Counted from the stretch's first letter, positions 7,286-13,366 are shown. The stretch is DNA of 64,000 nt from a virus (IMGVR_UViG_3300044641_007115:124001-188000); one strand, 5' to 3'. The notes: generated by a model not told the origin, from the letters alone. Numbers and translations are program-made.

Positions 7286-7361
7286 GTGACAGCCGACAGG
7301 TGGATGGTTATCTCAACTGTTAATTGACAAAAACCCGTTCGCCGTTCAACTTGCTGTTCAC
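7286..7361 (+). ncRNA. Permuted RNA element C with anticodon-like hairpin
   Basis: GTGACAGC (7286-7293) pairs with GCTGTTCAC (7353-7361, one bulge). Next comes the conserved CCGACA...GGTTATC (to 7312), a stem-loop TCAA CTGTTAA TTGA (7313-7327) identical in form to an Asn(GTT) anticodon arm, then the other half with CCGTTCGCC and GTTCAACTT before GCTG. The inner helix CCGTTCGCC/GGTGGATGG is 9 bp. No T-arm or acceptor is enclosed. A degenerate or minimal member of the family. Confidence 0.5.
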
Positions 7362-7364
7362 TAT

Positions 7365-7496
7365 GGATCGGTAGCTCAGTGGCAGAGCAACGTAACAAAT
7401 GGTCTTCACCGCCCATTTTGCTGGCAACAGCCGTTAGGTGAGGGTTATCGCCTATTAAGCCGTAGGTCGTAGGTTCGAATCCTACCCGGTCCACCA
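7365..7496 (+). tRNA. Intron-containing tRNA, predicted anticodon ATT
   Basis: Acceptor GGATCGG/CCGGTCC, D-arm GCTC AGTGGCA GAGC, T-arm GTAGG TTCGAAT CCTAC and encoded CCA are canonical, but 57 extra nt (7393-7449) interrupt the 5' strand of the anticodon stem. Removing them restores a perfect stem ACGGC/GCCGT with loop CTATTAA and a 75-nt tRNA. The insert starts TAAC, ends GTTATC and contains GCTG(GCAA)CAGC. The anticodon read as ATT (Asn codon AAT) depends on the exact splice site. Confidence 0.75.
7393..7449 (+). ncRNA. 57-nt tRNA insert, linear copy D
   Basis: UAAC/GUUA outer helix, 7-bp CUUCACC/GGUGAGG helix, conserved internal loop (GCCCAUUUU opposite CGUUA), and GCUG/CAGC capped by the GNRA loop GCAA. 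Same architecture as the 51-nt insert at 7530. Confidence 0.65.
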
Positions 7497-7502
7497 AATC
7501 TT

Positions 7503-7628
7503 CGGGAAGTAGCTCAGTGGCAGAGCACGTAACGGTCTTCGTCGCCAAATTGCTGGAGACAGCCGACTGATGAAGGTTATCGCATCATAAGCGCGGTGTC
7601 GTTGGTTCGAGTCCAACCTTCCCGACCA
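7503..7628 (+). tRNA. Intron-containing tRNA, anticodon CAT
   Basis: Acceptor CGGGAAG/CTTCCCG, D-arm GCTC AGTGGCA GAGC, T-arm GTTGG TTCGAGT CCAAC, encoded CCA. A 51-nt insert (7530-7580) splits the anticodon stem; without it the stem is CGCGC/GCGCG with loop ATCATAA, giving CAT (Met, or Ile if C34 were modified). A conventional CAT tRNA follows at 7899. Confidence 0.75.
7530..7580 (+). ncRNA. 51-nt tRNA insert, linear copy E
   Basis: UAAC/GUUA helix, CUUCGUC/GAUGAAG helix (7 bp), internal loop GCCAAAUU opposite CGACU, GCUG/CAGC capped by GAGA (GNRA). One base at each junction is ambiguous. Confidence 0.65.
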
Positions 7629-7641
7629 AATTCCTCAACAT

Positions 7642-7717
7642 GCACCGGAAGCTAAAGTGGATAAGCGGTGGTCTGCAAAACCATCAATAGCGGGTTCGAG
7701 TCCCGCCCGGTGCTCCA
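7642..7717 (+). tRNA. tRNA-Cys(GCA)
   Basis: Acceptor GCACCGG/CCGGTGC, anticodon stem TGGT/ACCA with loop CTGCAAA, T-arm GCGGG TTCGAGT CCCGC, encoded TCCA. Confidence 0.93.
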
Positions 7718-7740
7718 AAGTTCTCCGACTAAACAGTGGC

Positions 7741-7887
7741 ATGAGTCATCAAACAATCAGCTTCATCAAGAGTGCGGTACGAATCGCGGGTTACGCTTTG
7801 ATGTATACGATCCCCGGCGGGTTCTGGCCCGCGACTGTGCTGATCGCATCTGAAGTGATCGGCATCATCGAAGAGATCGGCCACTAG
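7741..7887 (+). CDS. Small hydrophobic protein
   Basis: 48 residues dominated by a hydrophobic, glycine-containing stretch (AGYALMYTIPGGFWPATVLIA), so a probable small inner-membrane protein. No clear ribosome site. Holin-like size, but nothing specific supports that role. Confidence 0.45.
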   Translation: MSHQTISFIKSAVRIAGYALMYTIPGGFWPATVLIASEVIGIIEEIGH

Positions 7888-7898
7888 TCGAACAAGTT

Positions 7899-7974
7899 TG
7901 CGGAGTAGAGCAGTGGTCAGCTTGTCAGTCTCATAAACTGAAGGTCACGGGTTCGAATCCCGTCTCCGCAACCA
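7899..7974 (+). tRNA. tRNA-Met(CAT)
   Basis: Acceptor TGCGGAG/CTCCGCA, anticodon stem TCAGT/ACTGA with loop CTCATAA, T-loop TTCGAAT, encoded CCA. The three G-C pairs of initiator tRNAs are absent, so elongator type (or Ile2). Confidence 0.9.
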
Positions 7975-7978
7975 ATTT

Positions 7979-8055
7979 TGTCCCGTAGCGCAGTTGGTCA
8001 GCGCGCTTCCCCGACACGGAAGAGGTCGTCGGTTCGAATCCGACCGGGACAACCA
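7979..8055 (+). tRNA. tRNA-Val(GAC) with C33
   Basis: Acceptor TGTCCCG/CGGGACA, anticodon stem CTTCC/GGAAG, loop CCGACAC. Position 33 is C rather than the near-universal U. T-loop TTCGAAT, encoded CCA. Confidence 0.85.
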
Positions 8056-8060
8056 ATTAC

Positions 8061-8137
8061 GCGGGATTCGTCTACGTTGCTTAAGACGACAGCCTTCCAA
8101 GCTGTAGAAACCGGATGGTCACCGGTATCCCGCTCCA
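8061..8137 (+). tRNA. Atypical tRNA-Gly(TCC)
   Basis: Acceptor GCGGGAT/ATCCCGC, anticodon stem ACAGC/GCTGT with loop CTTCCAA, encoded TCCA. The D-loop (TACGTTGCTTAA) lacks the GG pair and the T-loop is ATGGTCA instead of TTCRANY, although the T-stem ACCGG/CCGGT is perfect. The normal D-loop/T-loop contact cannot form. Confidence 0.75.
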
Positions 8138-8143
8138 AAGTTT

Positions 8144-8231
8144 GCAGCGCATCTGTAGTTCAGTTGGTAGATCCTTGGGTGGTGAGCTTAGCTCATCTGT
8201 GCGCCGGTTCGAGTCCGGCCAGATCGCTGCA
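8144..8231 (+). tRNA. Degenerate tRNA, possibly His(GTG)
   Basis: A T-arm (GCCGG TTCGAGT CCGGC) and a D-region (GTTCAGTTGGTAGATC) are clear. The acceptor pairs as ATCTG/CAGAT, extended by GCAGCG/CGCTGC around a bulged C. The anticodon stem TTGGG/CTTAG has three G-U pairs and loop TGGTGAG lacks U33. No CCA. Possibly a pseudo-tRNA. Confidence 0.45.
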
Positions 8232-8235
8232 ATAT

Positions 8236-8309
8236 GCTCCGGTAGCTTAACGTAAAGCGACAGATTCCAAACCTGTTAGATGTGGGTTCAAATCCTACCC
8301 GGAGTGCCA
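8236..8309 (+). tRNA. tRNA, probably Trp(CCA)-like
   Basis: Acceptor GCTCCGG/CCGGAGT, D-arm GCTT AACGTA AAGC, T-arm GTGGG TTCAAAT CCTAC, encoded GCCA. The anticodon stem ACAGA/CCTGT has one A-C mismatch and loop TTCCAAA reads CCA. A 9-nt-loop alternative would change the identity. Confidence 0.65.
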
Positions 8310-8316
8310 ATCTCAT

Positions 8317-8390
8317 GGGGGTGTAGCTTAATGGTAAAGCCTCGGTCTCCAAAACCGATCATGGGGGTTCGATTCCCTCCACCCCTGCCA
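8317..8390 (+). tRNA. tRNA-Trp(CCA)
   Basis: Acceptor GGGGGTG/CACCCCT, D-arm GCTT AATGGTA AAGC, anticodon stem TCGGT/ACCGA with loop CTCCAAA, T-loop TTCGATT, encoded GCCA. Confidence 0.92.
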
Positions 8391-8474
8391 AGTTTTCCAC
8401 GGGACCGCCGCCGGGCACGGCTAGGGTCACCAGACAGTCCAGTCCAAAGAGGGTGAGGGTGGTCACCGTGGCGC

Positions 8475-8505
8475 GAAATAAAAAGCCGGACCCGAAGGCC
8501 CGGCT
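8475..8505 (-). terminator. Rho-independent terminator (minus strand)
   Basis: On the minus strand AGCCGGGCC TTCG GGTCCGGCT (8484-8505) is followed by TTTTTATTT. It ends the 8531-9166 gene. Confidence 0.85.
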
Positions 8506-8530
8506 GAGTTGAAAAACGCACTGTCAGTAC

Positions 8531-9166
8531 TTATTGCTTCTCAAACCATGCGGATGAGCCGAATGGATTGTCCACGGATTTGAAGATGTACTTGACACCA
8601 TTCTCCGTGATGGTTTTCCCGCTGGTCAATCCAGCGGCCTTGCGAAGTTCCGAAGTTGCCGCACCCGGACCAAGCCCACAGATGTTGCTGCCATCAAAGC
8701 ATGCACCAACCAAAGCCTTGGTGTTGACAACCGGAACCACTACCGGCGGCGGATCGAAGGGCGGATAGTCCTTCGCGTCCAGCGACACGATGATGGAACC
8801 CGGTGGTGGGTTTTTCGGATCGTAGGCTTGCACGCCGGGCATAGAAAGGCCGGGAGCAATCACGATATTCGGCTGAAGGGCGGAAGGCACCCAAGTGTAG
8901 CCGTAGTCTTTTCGCATGCCCATCATGCACACAGGGTTCCATCCCCATACCATGATCGGTACATCGATTTTGTAGCCTTGCGTCGCTAGTGCCAAAGCCT
9001 TGCTTTGCTGGTCACCGGGCGACACATTTCCGTTTGAATTTCGAAGCGCACGGACAGCGGGTGGCTGTGCCGACCAATAGATGTCACTGGTCAGCGTCGC
9101 TCCGGGATACTTGCACTGTGCCATTGCCGACAACATGGTCATGGCTAACAGAAGTAGGTGTTTCAT
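8531..9166 (-). CDS. Secreted hypothetical protein
   Basis: 211 residues with a signal peptide (MKHLLLLAMTMLSAMA, cleavage near AMAQC; the Cys after AMAQ could make it a lipoprotein). The mature part is Pro-rich in the middle (PPFDPPPVVVP) with paired cysteines near the C-terminus (GACFDGSNICG). It is flanked by its own terminator and has tRNA genes on the opposite strand on both sides. Function unknown; periplasmic or envelope location is inferred. Confidence 0.65.
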   Translation of the reverse strand: MKHLLLLAMTMLSAMAQCKYPGATLTSDIYWSAQPPAVRALRNSNGNVSPGDQQSKALALATQGYKIDVPIMVWGWNPVCMMGMRKDYGYTWVPSALQPNIVIAPGLSMPGVQAYDPKNPPPGSIIVSLDAKDYPPFDPPPVVVPVVNTKALVGACFDGSNICGLGPGAATSELRKAAGLTSGKTITENGVKYIFKSVDNPFGSSAWFEKQ

Positions 9167-9219
9167 AAATCACTCTTGACCGCACAACGGTCAATCAGTA
9201 TGTATATGTCAAGTTTCAT

Positions 9220-9295
9220 TCTCCTGTAGCTCAGTTGGTAGAGCGTCCGGCTGTTAACCGGATTGTCGCAGGTTCGAGTCCTGCCGGGAGAGCCA
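9220..9295 (+). tRNA. tRNA-Asn(GTT)
   Basis: Acceptor TCTCCTG/CGGGAGA, anticodon stem TCCGG/CCGGA with loop CTGTTAA, T-arm GCAGG TTCGAGT CCTGC, encoded GCCA. The HNH frame on the minus strand runs into this gene. Confidence 0.95.
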
Positions 9296-9719
9296 ATTTC
9301 CTGTATCCGAATTGGATTGCGGTGCGCCGTCGATGGCAATTTGCGCACCGAATATCACACTTTGCGATTTCTTTTTCGATGCGTGTCCAAGACCATGCCC
9401 CATGAATGAGTTTTCCGACTTCTCGATCTTTGGAGGATGGATCGCGATGATCGAAATCGAGTACAAGTGGATCAGTAATACCGCAATCTACACACCGGCT
9501 GATGGAGAGAATTTGTAGGTATTTTTCATAGTTTTCTGATCTGCGGTTGATAGCTCTATCAATGGTCTTCTGTTTGATGGTCGGAGAGTGATGATAAGAC
9601 AACCGAACACGTTGATTTTGGCATATTTTGCAATGCGTTTGAAGACCATCTGTTCGAGTTCGGTTCTTTGAAAATTCTGAGGTTGGCTTGTTAATGCGAC
9701 ATGAGGCACAGAACTTCAT
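9231..9719 (-). CDS. HNH homing-type endonuclease
   Basis: 162 residues from the ATG at 9719. N-terminal four-cysteine zinc finger (KFCASCRINKPTSEF ... HCKICQN) as in phage HNH proteins, then RCVDCG, LVLDFDHRDP (the DH of HNH), and CANCHRRRTA. Such proteins make site-specific nicks or breaks and move as free-standing homing elements. The last 20 or so residues are antisense to the tRNA-Asn gene, so the frame reads into the tRNA before stopping; the gene is wedged between tRNA-Asn and tRNA-Phe. Confidence 0.8.
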   Translation of the reverse strand: MKFCASCRINKPTSEFSKNRTRTDGLQTHCKICQNQRVRLSYHHSPTIKQKTIDRAINRRSENYEKYLQILSISRCVDCGITDPLVLDFDHRDPSSKDREVGKLIHGAWSWTRIEKEIAKCDIRCANCHRRRTAIQFGYRKLALPAGLEPATIRLTAGRSTN

Positions 9720-9731
9720 GTCGATATCTAT

Positions 9732-9806
9732 GGTCGGGTAGCTGAGATGGATTAGCGCCGTTCTGAAAAAGCGGAGAGACGGGTTCAATACCCGTACCGA
9801 CCACCA
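9732..9806 (+). tRNA. tRNA-Phe(GAA), copy 1
   Basis: Acceptor GGTCGG.../...CCGACC (7th pair mismatched), anticodon stem CCGTT/AGCGG with loop CTGAAAA, T-arm ACGGG TTCAATA CCCGT, encoded ACCA. Confidence 0.85.
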
Positions 9807-9810
9807 AAAG

Positions 9811-9852
9811 AAAAATGCGACTTTCGCGTCCTTGAGGAACGAGAAAGTCGCA
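9811..9852 (-). terminator. Rho-independent terminator (minus strand)
   Basis: A 10-bp perfect stem TGCGACTTTC/GAAAGTCGCA (9816-9825, 9843-9852) with an inner TCC/GGA stem, followed on the minus strand by TTTTTCTTTT. It lies beyond the 9936-10271 gene. Confidence 0.75.
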
Positions 9853-9855
9853 AAT

Positions 9856-9930
9856 CGCTTCTTAGCTGAGATGGATTAGCGGTGGACTGAAAACCCACAG
9901 AGGTCGGTTCGATCCCGACAGAAGCGGCCA
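9856..9930 (+). tRNA. tRNA-Phe(GAA), copy 2
   Basis: Acceptor CGCTTCT/AGAAGCG, anticodon region GTGGA CTGAAAA CCCAC (A-C at the loop-closing pair), T-arm GTCGG TTCGATC CCGAC, discriminator G, encoded CCA. The second Phe gene within 130 bp, with a different acceptor. Confidence 0.85.
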
Positions 9931-9935
9931 ATCCT

Positions 9936-10271
9936 TTACTTACGGGAGACGATCACCGGGATCGACGCAAATGTGTCGTCGTCCATCACCGCGTCGATAT
10001 TCCATACCGGCTTGTTCGAGACGGCAATGATCGTGTAGGTTTCAGCATTCGGCACCGTGAAGCCGACGTGACAATTGAACACGAAGACATCGCGCTTCGA
10101 ATCGAACGTCGGTGGTTGTTGCGGATAGAACTTGCCATCAGCAGAGTACACGAACAGTTGAAGGTTGTGGCGAAGTGGAGCGTCGGTAACTTTTACCTCT
10201 ACGGTGACCCACTCCGGGACGATACTACCAGTCGTCGGAGAAACGATGGTGATGTGGTTGGTTGTAGTCAT
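9936..10271 (-). CDS. Hypothetical beta-sandwich protein
   Basis: 111 residues with alternating hydrophobic strands (VTVEVKVTDAP, LQLFVYSADGKFY, ETYTIIAVSNKPVW) typical of Ig-like or fibronectin-like single domains. No signal peptide. Possibly a structural decoration protein; inferred from pattern only. Confidence 0.5.
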   Translation of the reverse strand: MTTTNHITIVSPTTGSIVPEWVTVEVKVTDAPLRHNLQLFVYSADGKFYPQQPPTFDSKRDVFVFNCHVGFTVPNAETYTIIAVSNKPVWNIDAVMDDDTFASIPVIVSRK

Positions 10272-10326
10272 GACATTCGATGTTTAGACTCCGGTCAGCT
10301 TTCAGATCGTGGTAGACTGGACAAAA

Positions 10327-11118
10327 ATGGCGAAAAAGAAAGCCGCTGTCCAGCCGGTCATTGAACAGTCAACACCAGCACAGCACCGAAAAAACATCGT
10401 GAAGCTGATCCATGATGCGGCCCGGCGGACGGACTATCGCAAGGTCTTCGCTGATTTCGTGGAAATGGCGGCTCTGTGTGTCAGTAACGCCGTCGATCAT
10501 CCACAAGCGGAAGAACGCGAAAAGCGGTACATGGAAATCGTCAAGTTTTATCAGCCGGAAGAGATTTCGCTGTTCCCTAAGATGTTGGCGGAATTGACTT
10601 TAGCGCTGGAAGCGGAACCGCATGATGCTCTTGGAATGATCTATGGTGAACTAGAGATCACCAACAAGTATGCCGGGCAGTTCTTCACACCATACGAACT
10701 GTGCCGGATGATGGCCCGGATGATGATCGACGATCAGATGCGGGAGTTGATTCGAACGAACGGATACATCACTGTTCAAGAACCGGCGTGTGGTGCTGGT
10801 GCGAATGTGATCGGATTGGCTCATGAAATGAAGGAAGCCGGGATCAACTATCAGACCAGCATGCATGTCACCGCGATTGATGTGGACCCGAAGTGCGTTC
10901 ATATGTGCTACTTGCAGTTGTCATTGCTTCATGTGCCCGCGATGGTTTATCACGGGAACACCTTGTCACTCAAAATGCACAGCGTATGGAAGACCCCGGC
11001 GCATATCATGGGCGGGTGGTGGTGGAAATTGGATCGTGCCAAACGGCCCGTGGAAACGGTGAACCGGCCCGGTCCTATCGAAGTGGATCTTTCGGAAGGT
11101 CTGCCGGGCGCGGCCTAA
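10327..11118 (+). CDS. N6-adenine methyltransferase-like, truncated catalytic motif
   Basis: 263 residues. The sequence YAGQFFTPYELCRMMARMM, followed by the SAM-binding motif PACGAGANVIG and AIDVDPKCVHMCYLQL, matches the HsdM/N6-Mtase family of type I modification subunits, where FFTP begins the methyltransferase fold. The catalytic NPP(F/Y) motif, expected after the HGNTL stretch, is not visible; the chain goes to MGGWWWKLDRAK instead. It may be catalytically altered, acting as an anti-restriction or SAM-binding protein. ATG 10327 chosen; an upstream in-frame GTG (10309) is possible. Confidence 0.75.
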   Translation: MAKKKAAVQPVIEQSTPAQHRKNIVKLIHDAARRTDYRKVFADFVEMAALCVSNAVDHPQAEEREKRYMEIVKFYQPEEISLFPKMLAELTLALEAEPHDALGMIYGELEITNKYAGQFFTPYELCRMMARMMIDDQMRELIRTNGYITVQEPACGAGANVIGLAHEMKEAGINYQTSMHVTAIDVDPKCVHMCYLQLSLLHVPAMVYHGNTLSLKMHSVWKTPAHIMGGWWWKLDRAKRPVETVNRPGPIEVDLSEGLPGAA

Positions 11119-11134
11119 ACAGGTTCTACAACAT

Positions 11135-11220
11135 GACGGCGTAGTCTAAAGGATCAGGCACCACCCTCCGAAGGTGGGGACGCAAGTCCAATGTGGGTTC
11201 GAGTCCCACCGCCGTCTCCA
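11135..11220 (+). tRNA. tRNA-Arg(CCG) with long variable arm
   Basis: Acceptor GACGGCG/CGCCGTC, anticodon stem CCACC/GGTGG with loop CTCCGAA, variable hairpin GGAC GCAA GTCC, T-arm GTGGG TTCGAGT CCCAC, encoded TCCA. Class-II-like variable arm on an Arg tRNA, as at 5865. Confidence 0.9.
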
Positions 11221-11225
11221 ATCTC

Positions 11226-11254
11226 TTGACAAACTCGGTTTAACGAGTTACAAT
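11226..11254 (+). promoter_or_regulatory. Sigma70-type promoter, leaderless start
   Basis: TTGACA 11226-11231, 17-bp spacer, TACAAT 11249-11254. ATG at 11261 is exactly 7 nt after the -10 box. Confidence 0.8.
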
Positions 11255-11260
11255 GTGGGT

Positions 11261-11470
11261 ATGAATACCAAACCGGGATGTGTCGGTTGCAAGTGGGCCA
11301 AATGGGATATGGCCGGGCGCAAGCGTTTGACAAAAAACACGGTAGGCCACTGTCAGTGGCCGGTTCCTGAACTTCCGAAAGTTCCGGTGGTCTTCAAGAT
11401 CGAAGTTCAGAACAACTCTGCAATCTGGCCGGACTACAAAGATGTCTGTCCGGTGCGCGAAGAAGCCTAA
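11261..11470 (+). CDS. Small cysteine-rich protein
   Basis: 69 residues with CVGC near the start, HCQW in the middle and C near the end, a probable zinc-binding miniprotein of unknown role. No Shine-Dalgarno site; the ATG coincides with the predicted transcription start. Convergent with the metalloprotease gene, 1 bp apart. Confidence 0.6.
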   Translation: MNTKPGCVGCKWAKWDMAGRKRLTKNTVGHCQWPVPELPKVPVVFKIEVQNNSAIWPDYKDVCPVREEA

Positions 11471-11471
11471 G

Positions 11472-12761
11472 CTATTTGGCCGGGAAGCCGGTGATGCGGA
11501 GAAACTGGTTCTCCATAAACAGCGCCAACCCGCGACCCATGATGTAGTAGGAAAACGTCTCACAGAAGGCTTCGTCCGGGTTCTTGTTTGAATATCCAGT
11601 CGGCACGTGATACGCGAACGTACCGCCCGCCGTTTTTTCAAACTTGGACCATGCGGCATTGATGTCGTTCTTCATCGGTGACGGGATGTACATGTCGCCG
11701 CCGTTATTGGTGTATTGTCGCCAGAACGCCACAAACAAATCTTTCGTTTGTGGATTGTCGATGTACCGGGGAAGATTTTCCCACACACCTTCAATGCGAT
11801 TTCTCCATTCATCCGTGTTTTGCATTCCGATGGCGATTACCTTATCATAGGCCCGGCGCAAAGATCGCACGTCACTGTCGGTGAAGCTGACTTGGTTCTT
11901 CTTGATGAGATCGATCCATCCTTCGCGCTGGCTTGGCTTGAGGATGCGGGCATAGACGTGATGTCCGACTTCATGTGCGATGACACGCGGATCGGAATAC
12001 CCGAACATGGTTGAACGGATCGTATTGTTGTAATCGTAAGTGCCAGCCGCCCAATCGTTCGATGCAAAGTCCGCTTCGAAGATCAATTCTTTGAGAAGGT
12101 TGCCGAATCCAAAGTGACGTAGCCGGTCGGTTGCCATCTTCAAGGCGTGAAGGTACTCTTTCAGTTTTGCTTTGTCGCGCTGTTCGGTTTCGTCTGTCGT
12201 CACAAAGCGAACGCGCACATCGGCGAACTTGAACTCTTCGTGCTTCAGGTAGGATTCCAGCTTGTCACCTTTTTGCGCCAGCCATTCATCCATCGCGGCG
12301 AACATTTCGCGGGTCAGCTTACCGTACTTCGTATAGACGCTGTTCCGCGCTTTATCGAATCCGGCGTAGTACTTCGACCATTCGGCTTCTTTTCCGTCGA
12401 AACGGAATTGCTTGTACTTCTCCCCGTTGGCCGGTCGGAGAACGTCAGATCCGCGCGGCCAATCGACAAAGAAGATGCCGGTGCCGTCGATGTGAAGGTT
12501 CCACCATTTTTCCCGCACCTGTTTTTCTTCCCATGACTCATGGGGCTTTTCCCGCTTCTGTGTGCCGCTGATGGAGAAAACAGACATGAGGATGCCTTCC
12601 ATGTGGGCCAGCCATTTGTCGTAGGCTTGAACGACGATGTACAGATCGCGGGGAGACTTGATGCGCCGGATGTTCTTGCTGAACATCGCCGCGTCCTTGC
12701 GGAGTGATTCAATCTCTGATTTGTTGACCGCTTCCGAAAGGAACTGTTCGAAGGTGAGCAT
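11472..12761 (-). CDS. Zincin metalloprotease with capsid-targeting-like N-terminus
   Basis: 429 residues. Zinc protease motif IAHEVGHHVY (His263, Glu264, His267), then a downstream glutamate in NPDEAFCETFSYY that could be the third ligand, as in gluzincin-type toxins and proteases. No signal peptide. The N-terminus MLTFEQFLSEAVN follows the pattern of T4 internal-protein targeting peptides (MKTYQEFIAEA), with a predicted prohead-protease cut after FLSE. It lies immediately downstream of the Dps-like gene, which shares the motif, so both may be packaged and injected. Target unknown. Confidence 0.75.
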   Translation of the reverse strand: MLTFEQFLSEAVNKSEIESLRKDAAMFSKNIRRIKSPRDLYIVVQAYDKWLAHMEGILMSVFSISGTQKREKPHESWEEKQVREKWWNLHIDGTGIFFVDWPRGSDVLRPANGEKYKQFRFDGKEAEWSKYYAGFDKARNSVYTKYGKLTREMFAAMDEWLAQKGDKLESYLKHEEFKFADVRVRFVTTDETEQRDKAKLKEYLHALKMATDRLRHFGFGNLLKELIFEADFASNDWAAGTYDYNNTIRSTMFGYSDPRVIAHEVGHHVYARILKPSQREGWIDLIKKNQVSFTDSDVRSLRRAYDKVIAIGMQNTDEWRNRIEGVWENLPRYIDNPQTKDLFVAFWRQYTNNGGDMYIPSPMKNDINAAWSKFEKTAGGTFAYHVPTGYSNKNPDEAFCETFSYYIMGRGLALFMENQFLRITGFPAK

Positions 12762-13351
12762 TATTCCTCTTCGTCGTCGGATTCTTCGTCATCATCCGCC
12801 TCTTCATCATCGGCGGTGTCTTCTTCCTCTTCAGGCTCTTCTTCGGGTTCCGGTTCGCGTTCGTTGTCTTCTAACTCTTCGTCGGTAGCGACGTGGGAGC
12901 GAACGAACCAAGCATCCTTATCGATGGATTCGATCATGTTGGCGATCATGTTTTTGGTGCCTTCGTCGTTCACGTCGTTCATGATCGTGTTGAGCCGGTC
13001 GGAGATATCGACCAGATCGGTATGAAGATCCAGAAGCATGTTCTTGGCCGGTTGAAGTTGGCCGGTCGTTTCTTGGATTGTCGCAAGGTCCAGAAACTCT
13101 TGCATGGAGCCGGGCGCGACCAGTCGAAGGGCACGCATGCGTTCGGCCACGACATCGATGTGTTCATTCAGGTGACCATAGATGTCGTCGAACAGTTTGT
13201 GTAGCGGGCCAAAAAAGGGACCGCGAACGTTCCAGTGGAAGTTGTGAACTTTGATTGATACGACGTGCAAATCCGCCAACAAAACGGGAAGTTCGTGTTC
13301 GGTGGAACTGTCGGCTACGGATTCCTTGAGAAACTGGTGAAAGCCCTTCAT
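12761..13351 (-). CDS. Dps/ferritin-like protein with capsid-targeting-like N-terminus
   Basis: 196 residues. The Dps core is clear: VKVHNFHWNVRGPFF, LHKLFDDIYGHLNEHIDVVAERM, with the His, Asp and Glu residues of the inter-subunit ferroxidase site, so it should bind iron and may coat DNA. The C-terminal 45 residues are almost all Glu and Asp, unlike bacterial Dps. The first residues, MKGFHQFLKESVAD, match the T4 capsid-targeting pattern with a cut after FLKE. The late-promoter motif AATAAATA lies 8 nt before the ATG. A packaged ferritin protecting the genome is the simplest reading. Confidence 0.85.
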   Translation of the reverse strand: MKGFHQFLKESVADSSTEHELPVLLADLHVVSIKVHNFHWNVRGPFFGPLHKLFDDIYGHLNEHIDVVAERMRALRLVAPGSMQEFLDLATIQETTGQLQPAKNMLLDLHTDLVDISDRLNTIMNDVNDEGTKNMIANMIESIDKDAWFVRSHVATDEELEDNEREPEPEEEPEEEEDTADDEEADDDEESDDEEE

Positions 13352-13358
13352 GCTTCCT

Positions 13359-13366
13359 ATTTATTG
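13359..13366 (-). promoter_or_regulatory. Late promoter motif AATAAATA
   Basis: Minus-strand AATAAATA ends 8 nt before the ATG of the Dps-like gene; no Shine-Dalgarno room, so a 1-2 nt leader is predicted. Confidence 0.6.

Noticed and set aside
7393-7449. Group I intron in the tRNA
   Set aside because: The insert is 57 nt, too small for P3-P9, and no terminal G or P1 wobble pairing is evident.
7561-7575. CUGAUGA in insert E as a hammerhead ribozyme core
   Set aside because: Present in only one of six copies and no matching GAAA/stem arrangement; the other copies have unrelated bases there.
7530-7585. Bulge-helix-bulge (archaeal-type) splice motif
   Set aside because: UAAC/GUUA with a 3-nt bulge fits copy E, but copy D has a 7-nt bulge and the implied junctions would not restore the anticodon stem.
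9231-9788. HNH start at 9788
   Set aside because: The first 23 codons lie antisense to tRNA-Phe; ATG 9719 gives the standard zinc-finger start.
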